A stretch of 64,000 nt of DNA from JAWLGJ01 sp041685145 (GTDB lineage: Bacteria; Pseudomonadota; Alphaproteobacteria; Rhodospirillales; Magnetospirillaceae): assembly GCA_041685145.1 (NCBI GenBank), contig JAWLGJ010000003.1, forward strand, positions 1 to 64,000. The letters are read 5' to 3'. The notes below the pieces were generated by a model. That model was not told the DNA's origin, ran no database searches, and saw only the letters and a list, made by a program, of their open reading frames with translations. Positions 8,148-16,275 of the stretch are shown piece after piece. How positions within the stretch are numbered: position 1 is the stretch's first letter; each line of letters opens with the position of its first letter. Both the position numbers and the translations under genes were made by a program.

Positions 8148-9173
8148 GTGCTTACGCATAGCCTGCAACCCGATGCGCTGCCCGAACGGGCGCCGGCCAT
8201 CGACGCCCTGGCGGCGCTGGCGGCCGAGGACATGCGGGCGGTCAACCACACCATCGTCGAGCGGATGCAAAGCCCCGTGGCGCTTATCCCGCAGCTTGCC
8301 GGCCACCTGGTCGCCGCGGGGGGTAAGCGCCTGCGGCCGATGCTGACCATCGCCGCGGCGCGGCTGTGCGGGCACCAGGGCGAGCGACACGTCAAGCTGG
8401 CCGCCTGCGTGGAGTTCATCCACACCGCCACGCTTCTGCACGACGACGTCGTCGACGGCTCGGAACTGCGCCGCGGCCTCACCAGCGCCAACGCCTTGTT
8501 CGGCAACAAGCCCAGCGTGCTGGTCGGCGACTTCCTGTTCAGCCGCGCCTTCGAGCTGATGGTCGAGGACGGCTCGCTGGACGTGCTGCGCATCCTGTCG
8601 CGGGCCTCGTCGGTGATTGCCGAGGGCGAGGTGCTGCAACTGGTGACCAGCAACGACACCGCCACCACCGAGGATTCCTACCTGGAGGTGATCGGCGCCA
8701 AGACGGCGGCGCTGTTCGCCGCCGCCTGCCGCATCGGCGCCGTCGTCGCCGCCCGCCCGCCGGCCGAGGAACTGGCGCTGGAAGCTTATGGCCGCAATCT
8801 CGGCATCGCCTTCCAGCTCATCGACGACATTCTCGACTATTCGGCGAAACAGGCCGAGCTGGGCAAGCGCATCGGCGATGATTTCCGCGAGGGCAAGATC
8901 ACCCTGCCGCTGATTCTGGCCTATGCCGCCGGCGACGAGGACGAGCGCGCCTTCTGGCGGCGCTGCGTGGAAGATCTGGAGCAGGCCGACGACGAGAGTG
9001 ACCTGCGCCACGCCCTGGCGCTGATGCAGCGGCATGACAGCCTGGAGCGCAGCGTGGCGCGGGCGCGCGACTTCGGCGACGCCGCCCGCCAGGCGCTGGG
9101 GGGCTTCCCCGACTCGGCCTGGCGGCGCGCCCTTCTCGACATCGTCGACTTCTGCATCGAGCGCGCCTACTGA
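8148..9173 (+). CDS. ispB: Long-chain polyprenyl diphosphate synthase (ubiquinone side chain)
   Basis: Builds the all-trans octaprenyl or decaprenyl diphosphate tail of ubiquinone by adding isopentenyl diphosphate units. The 341-residue protein has both Asp-rich motifs: LLHDDVVD (Asp99, Asp100, Asp103) and LIDDILD (Asp226, Asp227, Asp230). GGKRLRPML binds diphosphate. No bulky residues just before the first motif point to a short product, which fits a long-chain enzyme; alphaproteobacteria usually make Q10. Two GTG codons at 8145 and 8148 are possible starts. The second has GAGGA at better spacing. The gene ends about 70 bp before tRNA-Pro. Confidence 0.9.
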   Translation: MLTHSLQPDALPERAPAIDALAALAAEDMRAVNHTIVERMQSPVALIPQLAGHLVAAGGKRLRPMLTIAAARLCGHQGERHVKLAACVEFIHTATLLHDDVVDGSELRRGLTSANALFGNKPSVLVGDFLFSRAFELMVEDGSLDVLRILSRASSVIAEGEVLQLVTSNDTATTEDSYLEVIGAKTAALFAAACRIGAVVAARPPAEELALEAYGRNLGIAFQLIDDILDYSAKQAELGKRIGDDFREGKITLPLILAYAAGDEDERAFWRRCVEDLEQADDESDLRHALALMQRHDSLERSVARARDFGDAARQALGGFPDSAWRRALLDIVDFCIERAY

Positions 9174-9200
9174 CCGACGCCCGGCTGCCGCGATTCGGGT

Positions 9201-9229
9201 TTGAAGTCGGCAGGCGAAAACGCTATATA
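9201..9229 (+). promoter_or_regulatory. Sigma-70-type promoter of tRNA-Pro
   Basis: TTGAAG at 9201-9206 and TATATA at 9224-9229 are separated by exactly 17 bp. The -10 element ends 15 bp before the first base of the tRNA, leaving a very short leader. Confidence 0.75.
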
Positions 9230-9244
9230 GGCGCCTCGCAGGAG

Positions 9245-9321
9245 CGGAGCGTAGCTCAGCCTGGTAGAGCACCGTCTTCGGGAGGCGGGGGCCGGTGGTT
9301 CGAATCCACTCGCTCCGACCA
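9245..9321 (+). tRNA. tRNA-Pro (anticodon CGG)
   Basis: The acceptor stem CGGAGCG pairs with CGCTCCG, followed by A and an encoded CCA. The anticodon stem CCGTC/GGCGG closes the loop TTCGGGA, giving anticodon CGG for CCG codons. The T arm is GGTTCGAATCC. It is flanked by a strong promoter and an intrinsic terminator, so it is a single-gene unit. Confidence 0.96.
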
Positions 9322-9363
9322 AAGCACAGGGGCCGGCGGTCATCCGCCGGCCCCGTTGCTTTT
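9321..9363 (+). terminator. Intrinsic terminator after tRNA-Pro
   Basis: An 11-bp perfect GC stem (9329-9339 with 9344-9354) closes a TCAT loop. Flanking AAAGCA and TGCTTT can extend it, and the T-rich end at 9355-9363 follows. It probably also limits read-through toward the convergent mucR gene. Confidence 0.85.
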
Positions 9364-9394
9364 GCGGGGCTGGCCCCGTGCCGCGGCGCGGGCG

Positions 9395-9859
9395 TCAGGC
9401 CCCGGCCGCCGCCGCCCGCCCGCCGCGCCGCCGTGACGAGCCGTTGCCGCGCGTGGCGCCGGCTTCCTTGCGGCGGCCAAGGCCGATCTCCTTGGCGAAT
9501 TGCGAGCGCAGCTTGGCGTAGTTGGGGGCCACCAGCGGATAGTCGGGGCCCAGGTTCCACTTCGCCCGGTACTCGTCGGGCGTGAGGCCGTGCGCCGTGA
9601 CCAGATGCCGCTTCAGCATCTTCTGGCCCTTGCCGCACTCCAGGCAGACAATTTCGTTCGGCCGCACCGACCGCTTCACCGGCACCGCGGGCTGGAGCTT
9701 TGGCTCTTCCGGCGGCTCGGGGCGGCTGAGGGTGGCCACCGTCTGGTAGACCTGCTGGATCAGGCCGGAAAGCTGTTCGCCGGGCAGTGAATTGTTGGCG
9801 ACATAGGCCGACACGATCTCCGTCGTCAGATCCATAAGCTTGGGGTCGTCGGCTGGCAT
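9395..9859 (-). CDS. mucR: MucR/Ros-family zinc-finger transcriptional regulator
   Basis: A 154-residue DNA-binding regulator of the prokaryotic C2H2 type that in alphaproteobacteria controls exopolysaccharide, motility and cell-cycle genes. The finger ligands are Cys72, Cys75, His85 and His90 in CLECGKGQKMLKRHLVTAH, followed by the family segment GLTPDEYRAKWNL. The N-terminal helices (LTTEIVSAYVANNSL) match the oligomerisation part. The basic tail is rich in Arg and Ala. The start MPADDPKLMD at 9859 follows AGGAAAGAG. MucR proteins often repress themselves; an 11-bp AT-rich palindrome lies upstream at 9942-9952. Confidence 0.93.
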   Translation of the reverse strand: MPADDPKLMDLTTEIVSAYVANNSLPGEQLSGLIQQVYQTVATLSRPEPPEEPKLQPAVPVKRSVRPNEIVCLECGKGQKMLKRHLVTAHGLTPDEYRAKWNLGPDYPLVAPNYAKLRSQFAKEIGLGRRKEAGATRGNGSSRRRGGRAAAAGA

Positions 9860-10283
9860 CGGGCTTCTCTTTCCTGCAGCAAGTGGATTACGAATATACC
9901 GGGCATCGCAAAACGCGAAATAGACCATTGGGCACACCACTATTGTCTCAATTACTCCCTCCGGCTATTTCGACGTCGGCGCGCTTCGCCGGTATCCGGT
10001 TTTGACATGTAATTTCATGAATACGGCCAAACAAGGGCAGGCGGCGATAAAAGCAATCCGCCGGGGGTTTTCGTTCGGCAGCCGGCGGCGTCTTCGACGA
10101 AAACCGCCTCGTCGCAGGGTTGATTTCCCCAATGGCAACGGAATCAGAAAACGGACGGGATGTTGCCGTCGAAGGGATAGCCCACGGCCCCGCCCGTTCG
10201 TCCCGCTACTGTTGTTCGCCGGCCTGTGCTACACAGAAAGGGGGGAGTGCACAGACGGCAGTCAGCGCGGAGGGGTGGGGGAC
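9860..10283. other. Divergent intergenic region between mucR and the pseudokinase genes
   Basis: These 424 bp contain no convincing gene. The part next to mucR is AT-rich for this genome and holds the palindrome ATTGTCTCAAT (9942-9952), a candidate operator. A perfect TTGACA occurs at 10002-10007 but has no good -10 at 16-18 bp. The 3' end carries the strong ribosome-binding site GGAGGGG of the next gene. An open frame runs through from 10002 into the kinase-like gene, but its basic residues look non-coding. Confidence 0.5.
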
Positions 10284-11483
10284 ATGGGCGTTACCCTGCG
10301 GTCGGTGGGCCGCTATCGGCTCGCGTCGCTCATTGAACGCACGCTGCAAGGCGAACTTTACAAGGCTTTCGATCCGGCGGAGAGGCGGTTTGTCGCCCTG
10401 TTGCTGCTGCGCCGGCAGGAAGGCGCCGGGCCGTTGGCGGGGGGGCGCGGCGCCTTCGAAGCCGCCGCCGAGGCGGCGGCGGCGCTGCATCATCCCAACA
10501 TCCTCACCACCCACGGCCACGGCGAGTCCAGCGGCCATCTGTATTTGGTCACGGAACTGCTGGAGGCGCGCACCCTGGGGGCCCTGATCGACGAGGGGTG
10601 CCCGGCGCCGAAGCGGGCGTTGGGCATCGCCCGGCAAATACTCGCCGCCCTGGCCCACGCCCACGCGGCGGGGCTGCTGCATGGCGGCCTGACGCCGTCG
10701 GAGGTGCTGCTGAGCGGCGAGGGAACCGTCAAGGTGAAGGCGTTCTGGGGGGCGCGGCGGCTGGCGGCGGTGGCGGAGGCCGAGCGGCCCTATCTGGCGC
10801 CCGAGCAGGTGGTCGGCGGGGCCATCGACGCCCGCACCGATGTCTATGCCGCCGGGGCGCTGCTTTATCGCCTGCTTGCCGGGGTGGCGCCATGCCGCGG
10901 CCGCGGCCCCGCCCTCATCGACCAGATCAAGCGCAACGCCCCGCGGCCGCCCTCGGTCTTCGGTGGCGAGGGCGTGGCGACCTTCGACGAGGTGGTGCTG
11001 CAGGCGCTGGCCAAGCGGCCGCAGGACCGCTTCCCCTCGGCAACGGCGTTCGCCGAGGCGCTGCAACGGGCCTCGGGGGTGGTGGAAAAGCCGGTCGCCC
11101 CCGCCCACGGCCGCAGCTTCGGCCGCCGGCGGCTGGCCGTCGGCGACATGGTGTTTCGCGAAGGCGACATCGGCGACTGCGCCTATCTGATCGCCGAGGG
11201 CAGCGTGCAGATCACCAAAGGCGGCGGCGCCGGGGCGCCCATCGTCCTCGCCACCCTGGGGCGCGGCGAGATCGTCGGCGAGATGGCCCTGGTGGACGAC
11301 CATCCGCGCATGGCCGACGCGGTGGCGGCCGAGGATGCCGAACTGGTGGTCATCCCGCGCGGCGAGTTCCGCCAGCGCCTGGAACGGATGGACAAGGTCA
11401 CCCTGCGCCTGATCGAGGTGCTGGTGGGCCGCCTGCGCAACATGGCCGAGGAGGTCACGGCGCTGAAATCGGTGGTGGAGTAG
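10284..11483 (+). CDS. Pseudokinase - cyclic-nucleotide-binding domain fusion (first of tandem pair)
   Basis: A 399-residue protein with two parts. Residues 10-265 follow the Hanks-type Ser/Thr kinase fold (LHHPNILTTHGHG, LYLVTELLE, APEQ, DVYAAGALLYRLLAG, ALAKRPQDRFPSA). Residues 280-365 are a Crp-type cyclic-nucleotide-binding domain (GDMVFREGDIGDCAYLIAEGSVQI, split by family as a beta roll, then GEMALVDDHPRMA). Catalysis is unlikely. HRD is HGG (133-135), DFG is replaced by AFWG (153-156), the VAIK lysine is Leu, and no Gly-rich loop is clear. There is no membrane segment. It probably acts as a ligand-sensing scaffold. The start ATG has GGAGGGG upstream, and the second copy begins four bases after the stop. 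Confidence 0.85.
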   Translation: MGVTLRSVGRYRLASLIERTLQGELYKAFDPAERRFVALLLLRRQEGAGPLAGGRGAFEAAAEAAAALHHPNILTTHGHGESSGHLYLVTELLEARTLGALIDEGCPAPKRALGIARQILAALAHAHAAGLLHGGLTPSEVLLSGEGTVKVKAFWGARRLAAVAEAERPYLAPEQVVGGAIDARTDVYAAGALLYRLLAGVAPCRGRGPALIDQIKRNAPRPPSVFGGEGVATFDEVVLQALAKRPQDRFPSATAFAEALQRASGVVEKPVAPAHGRSFGRRRLAVGDMVFREGDIGDCAYLIAEGSVQITKGGGAGAPIVLATLGRGEIVGEMALVDDHPRMADAVAAEDAELVVIPRGEFRQRLERMDKVTLRLIEVLVGRLRNMAEEVTALKSVVE

Positions 11484-11486
11484 GCG

Positions 11487-12695
11487 ATGGGCCCGCGGCC
11501 GAAGACCATCGGGCCCTACCGGCTGGGCCCGCCGCTGCGGCGCACCGGCTGGGGGCTGCTGCACAAGGCGTCCGATCCGGCGCAGGCGCGGCCGGTGGTG
11601 GTGGAGATCGTACCCAAGGAGGTGTTCGGGCGGCGGGAGCAAGCCGCCGTCGCCGCCCGCTTCCGGCCGGCGGTCGAGGCCGCCGTGCGCCTGCACCACG
11701 CCAACATCCTGCCGCTGCTGGATTACGGCGAAACCGAGGACGCTTTTTTCGTGGTCTCGGAGTTCGTCGAGGCGGTGCCCCTTGCCGACATGCTGGTGGC
11801 CGGCGGCCGCCTGCCGCCGTCGCTGGGGCTGCTCTATGTCATGCAGGTGCTGGCGGCCCTGCACCACGCCCACGCGCAGGGGCTCGTGCACGGGCGCCTG
11901 ACGCCGGCGGCGCTGATGGTCTCCAGCGACGACCGCGTGCGCGTGGCGGATTTCTGGCTGGAGCGTCTGGTGGCGCGGCGGGCGGCGGAATCGCTGCCCT
12001 TCCAGGCGCCCGAACAATTCGCCGGCGCCGCGCCCGCGCCCGCCGTCGACGTCTTCGCCGCCGGCGTCCTGCTCTACCGCGTTCTCAGCGGCGACTTGCC
12101 TTTCAAGGGGCGCGGCGGCGACCTGGAACGGGCCGTGCGCGCGGGCGTGCCGCCGGTGCCCTCGCGGGTGAACGACGCCCTGCCGCCGCAGCTCGATCCC
12201 GTGGTCATGCGGGCGCTGGCGAAGCGGCCCGAGGAGCGCTACGCCAGCGCCGAATCCTTCCGCGCCAATCTCGGCGCCGCCGCCTCGGGGCTGTTGCGGC
12301 AGCGGGTCAGCGGCGGTGGCGGGTCGGGGTTGCAGCGCCGCAGCTTCTCCCCCGGCCAGGTCATCTTCGAGGAAGGCGACCCCGGCGACTGCGCCTTCCT
12401 GGTCGAGTCGGGGGCGGTGCAGATCGTCAAGCGCGGGCGCACGGGGCCGGTGGTACTCGCCACCCTGGGCAAGGGCGAAATCTTCGGTGAGATGGCGCTG
12501 GTCGACGACCAGCCGCGGATGGCCGGGGCGCTGTGCGCGCAGCGCGCCACCCTGGCGGTGATTCCCCGCGATGCCTTCCAGGCGCGCCTGGGGCGGGTGG
12601 ACAAGGTCACCCAGAAGCTGCTGACGGTCCTGGTCAACCGGGTGCGCGGCGCCGCCCGCGACCTTGCCGACCTGCGCGGCCTGATTGACCGGTGA
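11487..12695 (+). CDS. Pseudokinase - cyclic-nucleotide-binding domain fusion (second of tandem pair)
   Basis: A 402-residue paralogue of the preceding gene with the same order: kinase-like fold (about 10-275), a Gly/Ser linker near 285, then a cyclic-nucleotide-binding domain (about 290-375, GQVIFEEGDPGDCAFLVESG and GEIFGEMALVDDQPRMA). It is also predicted inactive: HRD is HGR (135-137), DFG is DFW (155-157), and the VAIK position reads VVEIV without Lys. More kinase structure is kept than in copy one (VADFW, APEQ, DVFAAGVLLYRVLSG). The pair looks like an old duplication, alike in layout but widely diverged in sequence. The start is separated by three bases from the upstream stop, so the genes are almost certainly cotranscribed. 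Confidence 0.85.
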   Translation: MGPRPKTIGPYRLGPPLRRTGWGLLHKASDPAQARPVVVEIVPKEVFGRREQAAVAARFRPAVEAAVRLHHANILPLLDYGETEDAFFVVSEFVEAVPLADMLVAGGRLPPSLGLLYVMQVLAALHHAHAQGLVHGRLTPAALMVSSDDRVRVADFWLERLVARRAAESLPFQAPEQFAGAAPAPAVDVFAAGVLLYRVLSGDLPFKGRGGDLERAVRAGVPPVPSRVNDALPPQLDPVVMRALAKRPEERYASAESFRANLGAAASGLLRQRVSGGGGSGLQRRSFSPGQVIFEEGDPGDCAFLVESGAVQIVKRGRTGPVVLATLGKGEIFGEMALVDDQPRMAGALCAQRATLAVIPRDAFQARLGRVDKVTQKLLTVLVNRVRGAARDLADLRGLIDR

Positions 12696-12701
12696 GGGGA
12701 A

Positions 12702-13355
12702 CTACGCCGTCCCGGCGCCGGCGCGGCGCAACAGCGCCGTGACCTCCGCGTCCGAGACCGGTTCGAAATTGCGGTAATAGAGGCCGACCCCCTGGCTTTG
12801 CGCGGGCGTCGCCAGGCACACCAGGGCATCGACCTCGGCCTCCAGCCGCCGCGCCACCTCCAGCGGCACCACCGGCACCGCGATCAGGATGCGCCGCGGC
12901 CCCAGGCGGCGCAGGCCGTGCAGCGCCGCCTCGATGGTGGTGCCGGTGGCGATGCCGTCGTCGACGAGGATGGCGGTGGCGCCGGCGACCTCGGGCCGCT
13001 CGCCGGCCATCGCCTCGGTGTAGTCGATGCGCTGCCGCTCCAGGCGCCGCGCCAGCCGCCCGCCCTCGGCGGAGAGGTGGCTTTCCGGCACCGCCAGCGC
13101 CGCCGCCATGTCCTCGCGCACGAGTACGTCGGGCGGCTGGCCCTCGACGACGGCGCCGACGCCGACCTCCTCGCGCCCCGGCGCCGGGATGCGCGCCACC
13201 AGCAGCACATCCAGCGGCGCCCCCAGCGCGGCGGCGATCTCGAAGGCCACCGGCACGCCCCCGCGCGGCAGGGCCAGCACCACCGTCCGGCGGCCGCGAA
13301 AGGCGACCAGTTGATGGGCAAGCATCCGGCCGGCTTCGCGGCGGTCGGCGAACAT
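12702..13355 (-). CDS. Phosphoribosyltransferase-family protein
   Basis: A 217-residue protein of the type I phosphoribosyltransferase fold. The PRPP-binding loop is VDDGIATGTT (residues 131-140), with LALPRGGVPVA (28-37) forming the pyrophosphate loop. This group is often annotated as a predicted phosphoribosyltransferase and is commonly found with stress genes; its acceptor is unknown. The ATG at 13355 follows AAGAGG. It converges with the second pseudokinase gene (6 bp apart) and lies just 14 bp downstream of spoVR on the same strand, so it may be the last gene of the prkA-yeaH-spoVR unit. Confidence 0.8.
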   Translation of the reverse strand: MFADRREAGRMLAHQLVAFRGRRTVVLALPRGGVPVAFEIAAALGAPLDVLLVARIPAPGREEVGVGAVVEGQPPDVLVREDMAAALAVPESHLSAEGGRLARRLERQRIDYTEAMAGERPEVAGATAILVDDGIATGTTIEAALHGLRRLGPRRILIAVPVVPLEVARRLEAEVDALVCLATPAQSQGVGLYYRNFEPVSDAEVTALLRRAGAGTA

Positions 13356-13369
13356 CGCTGCCTCTTCGT

Positions 13370-14914
13370 TCAGCGGCCGAGGGCGAGGCTCGGTCCGATG
13401 TCGGGGTACTCCTTGCGCACCGCTTCGCTGGCGGCGTCGACCTCGACCAGCTTGACCTCATAGCCCCACAGATTGGCGACGTGGCGCAGCACCGCCTTGG
13501 CGTCGCCCTCGTCCAGCAGGGTGCCGTCGGTGATGCGGTGCTGCAGGACCAGCTTGCGGTCGCCGTCGAGGTCGACATCGACGATCTGGATGTCGGGCTC
13601 GATATGGGCCAGGTCGTGCTGACGGGCGAGGCTGCGGCGGATGGCGCGGTAGCCGCGCTCGTCGTGGATTGCCGTCACCTCCAGGTGCGGCTCCTCGGTG
13701 TCGTTGCGCAGCTCGAACAGGCGCAGGCGCCGGATCGCCTCGGGGCTGAGGAATTGCAGGATGAAGCTTTCGTCGCGATAGTTGGCCCAGGCATCGCGCA
13801 GCACGGCCATGAAGTCGGGATTGCCGGCGAAGTCGGGGAACCATTCCCGGTCCTCGGCCGTGGGCTCGGTGCAAACGCGCCGGATGTCCTGCATCATCGT
13901 GAAGCCCAGCGCGTAGGGGTTCATGCCCGCGTAGCGGGGGTCGTCGAAATCGGGCTGGAAGACGACGCTGGTGTGCGAGTGCAGGAACTCCATCAGCGCG
14001 CCTTCGCCGATCAGCCCCTTCTCGTACAGCCGGTTCATCACATAGTAGTGGACGAAGGTGGCGCAGCCCTCGTTCATCACCTTGGTCTGCTTCTGGGGAT
14101 AGAAATACTGCGAGATCTGCCGCACCACCCGCAGCAGCTCGCGCTGCCAGCCTTGCAGCTTCGGCGCCTTCTTCTCCAGGAAATAGAGGAGGTTCTCCTC
14201 CGGCAGGTTGAGCAGGCGGCGGCGCTCGTCCTCGCGCCGCGGCCGCCGCCGGCGGCCGGAGCCGCTGGGCACCGTGCGCCACAGGTCGTTGTAGGTGCGC
14301 TCGTGGTATTTCTGGCGCTCGACCTCGCGGCGGCGCTCCTCGGCGAAGTCGACGCGCTTGCGCGGGTAGCGGTGCACGCCGTGGCTCATCAGCGCGTGGG
14401 CGGCGTCGAGCACCGCCTCCACCGCCGCGACGCCGTGGCGCTCCTCGCATTCGGCGACGAAGCCCTTGGCGAACTCCAGATAGTCAAGGATGCCGCGGGC
14501 GTCCGTCCACTGCCGGAACAGGGCGTTGTTCTTGAAGAAGTGGTTGTGGCCGAAGGCGGCGTGCGCCATCACCAGCGCCTGCATCGGCATGGAGTTCTCC
14601 TCCATGATGTAGCTGATGCAGGGCGAGGAATTGATGACGATTTCATAGGCCAGCCCCCGCATTCCCTTGCGGTAAAGCTGCTCGTCGCGCGCGAAATGCT
14701 TGCCGAACGACCAGTGCTTGTACATCAGGGGCATCCCGATGGACGCATAGGCGTCGAGCATCTGTTCGGCGGTGATGATCTCGATCTGGTTGGGGTAGGT
14801 GTCCAGCCCCAGCTCGGCCTCGGCGATCTCCTCGACGGCGTCGTAGACGCGCTTGACGGTGGCGTAGTCCCAGTCGGCGCCGGTGAACAGGGGACGGTCG
14901 GCTAGCTGCGGCAT
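13370..14914 (-). CDS. SpoVR-family protein (YcgB type)
   Basis: A 514-residue cytoplasmic protein of the SpoVR/YcgB family, whose biochemical role is not established; family members are linked to stress and stationary phase. Typical family stretches are IEIITAEQMLDAYASIGMP, INSSPCISYIMEENSM, HAAFGHNHFFKNN and MNEGCATFVHYY. The C-terminal region (about 400-500) has the small alpha-beta domain EPDIQIVDVDLDGDRKLVL. It is the third gene of the prkA-yeaH-spoVR cluster, 32 bp after yeaH. ATG 14914 is chosen because it matches the family start MPQL; an ATG at 14932 is an alternative, and neither has a strong ribosome-binding site. Confidence 0.93.
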   Translation of the reverse strand: MPQLADRPLFTGADWDYATVKRVYDAVEEIAEAELGLDTYPNQIEIITAEQMLDAYASIGMPLMYKHWSFGKHFARDEQLYRKGMRGLAYEIVINSSPCISYIMEENSMPMQALVMAHAAFGHNHFFKNNALFRQWTDARGILDYLEFAKGFVAECEERHGVAAVEAVLDAAHALMSHGVHRYPRKRVDFAEERRREVERQKYHERTYNDLWRTVPSGSGRRRRPRREDERRRLLNLPEENLLYFLEKKAPKLQGWQRELLRVVRQISQYFYPQKQTKVMNEGCATFVHYYVMNRLYEKGLIGEGALMEFLHSHTSVVFQPDFDDPRYAGMNPYALGFTMMQDIRRVCTEPTAEDREWFPDFAGNPDFMAVLRDAWANYRDESFILQFLSPEAIRRLRLFELRNDTEEPHLEVTAIHDERGYRAIRRSLARQHDLAHIEPDIQIVDVDLDGDRKLVLQHRITDGTLLDEGDAKAVLRHVANLWGYEVKLVEVDAASEAVRKEYPDIGPSLALGR

Positions 14915-14946
14915 TGGCGAACCCGTGTGCATGTGCGGATGGGCGC

Positions 14947-16248
14947 TCAGGCGTCGGCGCGCTCGGCGTTGAACAGGTCGCGGAAGACGGGGAAGATGTC
15001 GCCGCGCGTGCGCACCTTGCGCATCGCCAGCACGCCGGCGGGGTCGGCCACCGAACGGTAGGTGCGCCACAATTCGGTCTCGCGCCCCGACCAGTCGCGG
15101 TGCTCGCCGCCGACCTCGATATAGGCGAAATACTGGCACAGCGGCAGGATGACCTGCTCCAGCAGCGCCGCCGAGCGGGCGTTGTCATAGGTGGTGTTGT
15201 CGCCGTCCGAGGCCTGGGCGGCGTAGATGTTCCACTCGTCGGCGGGGAAGCGCTCGGCGACGACGCGGCGCATCTCGTGCAGGGCCGTCGACACCACGGT
15301 GCCGCCGGTCTCGGTGCTGTAGAAAAAGGTGTCCTCGTCGACCTCGTGGGCGACGTGGGTGTGGCGGATGAAGACGATCTCGACGTGGCGGTAACGCCGG
15401 GTCAGGAACAGATACAGCAGCATGAAGAACCGCTTTGCCAGATCCTTCATGTGCTCGGTCATCGAGCCCGACACGTCCATCAGGCAGAACATCACCGCCT
15501 GCGTCACCGGGCGCGGCACCTGCTCGAAGCGGTTGTAGCGCACATCCAGCGGGTCGATGTAGGGAATGCGCTTCGAGCGCAGCAGCAGGCGTTCGTACTC
15601 CTGGCGCAGCCGCGCAAGGCGGTCGCTGTCGGCCTCCTCGGCCTCGGCCGCCTCCAGGCGGCGTATCGCCTCCTCGGCCTCGGCCAGTTCGTCCGGCTTG
15701 GGGCGCTTCAGCGCGATGCGCCGCGACAGGCTGTTGCGCATGGTGCGCACCAGATTGAGGTTGTTCGGCGAGCCGCTGACCGAAAAGCCGGCCCGCTGGG
15801 TGGTGTAGCTTTCGGCGTATTTGACCTTGCGCTTGACCAGATCGGGCAGTTCCAGGTCTTCCAGGAACAAATCCAGGAATTCGTCGCGCGAGAGCATGAA
15901 GACGAAATCGTCCTCGCCCTCGCCGTCGGGGCTGCCCTCCGACCCGCCGTCGCCGTCGCCCACCGGCGGGCGGGGAATCTTGTCCCCGACCACGAACTCC
16001 TTGTTGCCCGGGATGACCAGGTCGCGGGCGCCGGTCTCGGGATCCTTGTGGAAGATGGGTTCGCGCAGGCCGTCGGCGGGGATCGAGATGCGATCCCCGC
16101 TTTCGACATCGGTGATCTTGCGGCCGCTGGACGCCGAGCGCACCGCCCGCTGAATCTGGTTCTTCGCCCGCCGGAAGAACCGCTGGCGGTTGCCGAGGCT
16201 CTTGCCCTTGGGGTTCAGGCGGCGATCGATGATGTTCATGGACGACAC
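14947..16248 (-). CDS. YeaH/YhbH family protein (DUF444) with VWA-like domain
   Basis: A 433-residue partner of the PrkA kinase in a conserved stress cluster. The N-terminal part has the family start NIIDRRLNPKGKSLGNRQRF. A flexible acidic segment follows near residues 96-114 (GDGDGGSEGSPDGEGEDD). The C-terminal half is von Willebrand A-like with a MIDAS motif DVSGS (258-262). Function is inferred as a metal-dependent adaptor. A GTG start at 16248 is preferred over the ATG nine bases on, because AGGAG lies seven bases before the GTG and too far from the ATG. Confidence 0.93.
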   Translation of the reverse strand: MSSMNIIDRRLNPKGKSLGNRQRFFRRAKNQIQRAVRSASSGRKITDVESGDRISIPADGLREPIFHKDPETGARDLVIPGNKEFVVGDKIPRPPVGDGDGGSEGSPDGEGEDDFVFMLSRDEFLDLFLEDLELPDLVKRKVKYAESYTTQRAGFSVSGSPNNLNLVRTMRNSLSRRIALKRPKPDELAEAEEAIRRLEAAEAEEADSDRLARLRQEYERLLLRSKRIPYIDPLDVRYNRFEQVPRPVTQAVMFCLMDVSGSMTEHMKDLAKRFFMLLYLFLTRRYRHVEIVFIRHTHVAHEVDEDTFFYSTETGGTVVSTALHEMRRVVAERFPADEWNIYAAQASDGDNTTYDNARSAALLEQVILPLCQYFAYIEVGGEHRDWSGRETELWRTYRSVADPAGVLAMRKVRTRGDIFPVFRDLFNAERADA

Positions 16249-16275
16249 GCGCTGTCTCCTGCCGCTTCGCGCCCG

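Noticed and set aside
10002..10007. Perfect TTGACA as a promoter for the pseudokinase genes
   Set aside because: No acceptable -10 hexamer at 16-18 bp, so it was not listed as a promoter.
10002..10283. N-terminal extension of the first pseudokinase frame back to 10002
   Set aside because: The added residues are Arg-rich and low in structure, while the ATG at 10284 has a strong GGAGGGG site and starts at the kinase-like fold.
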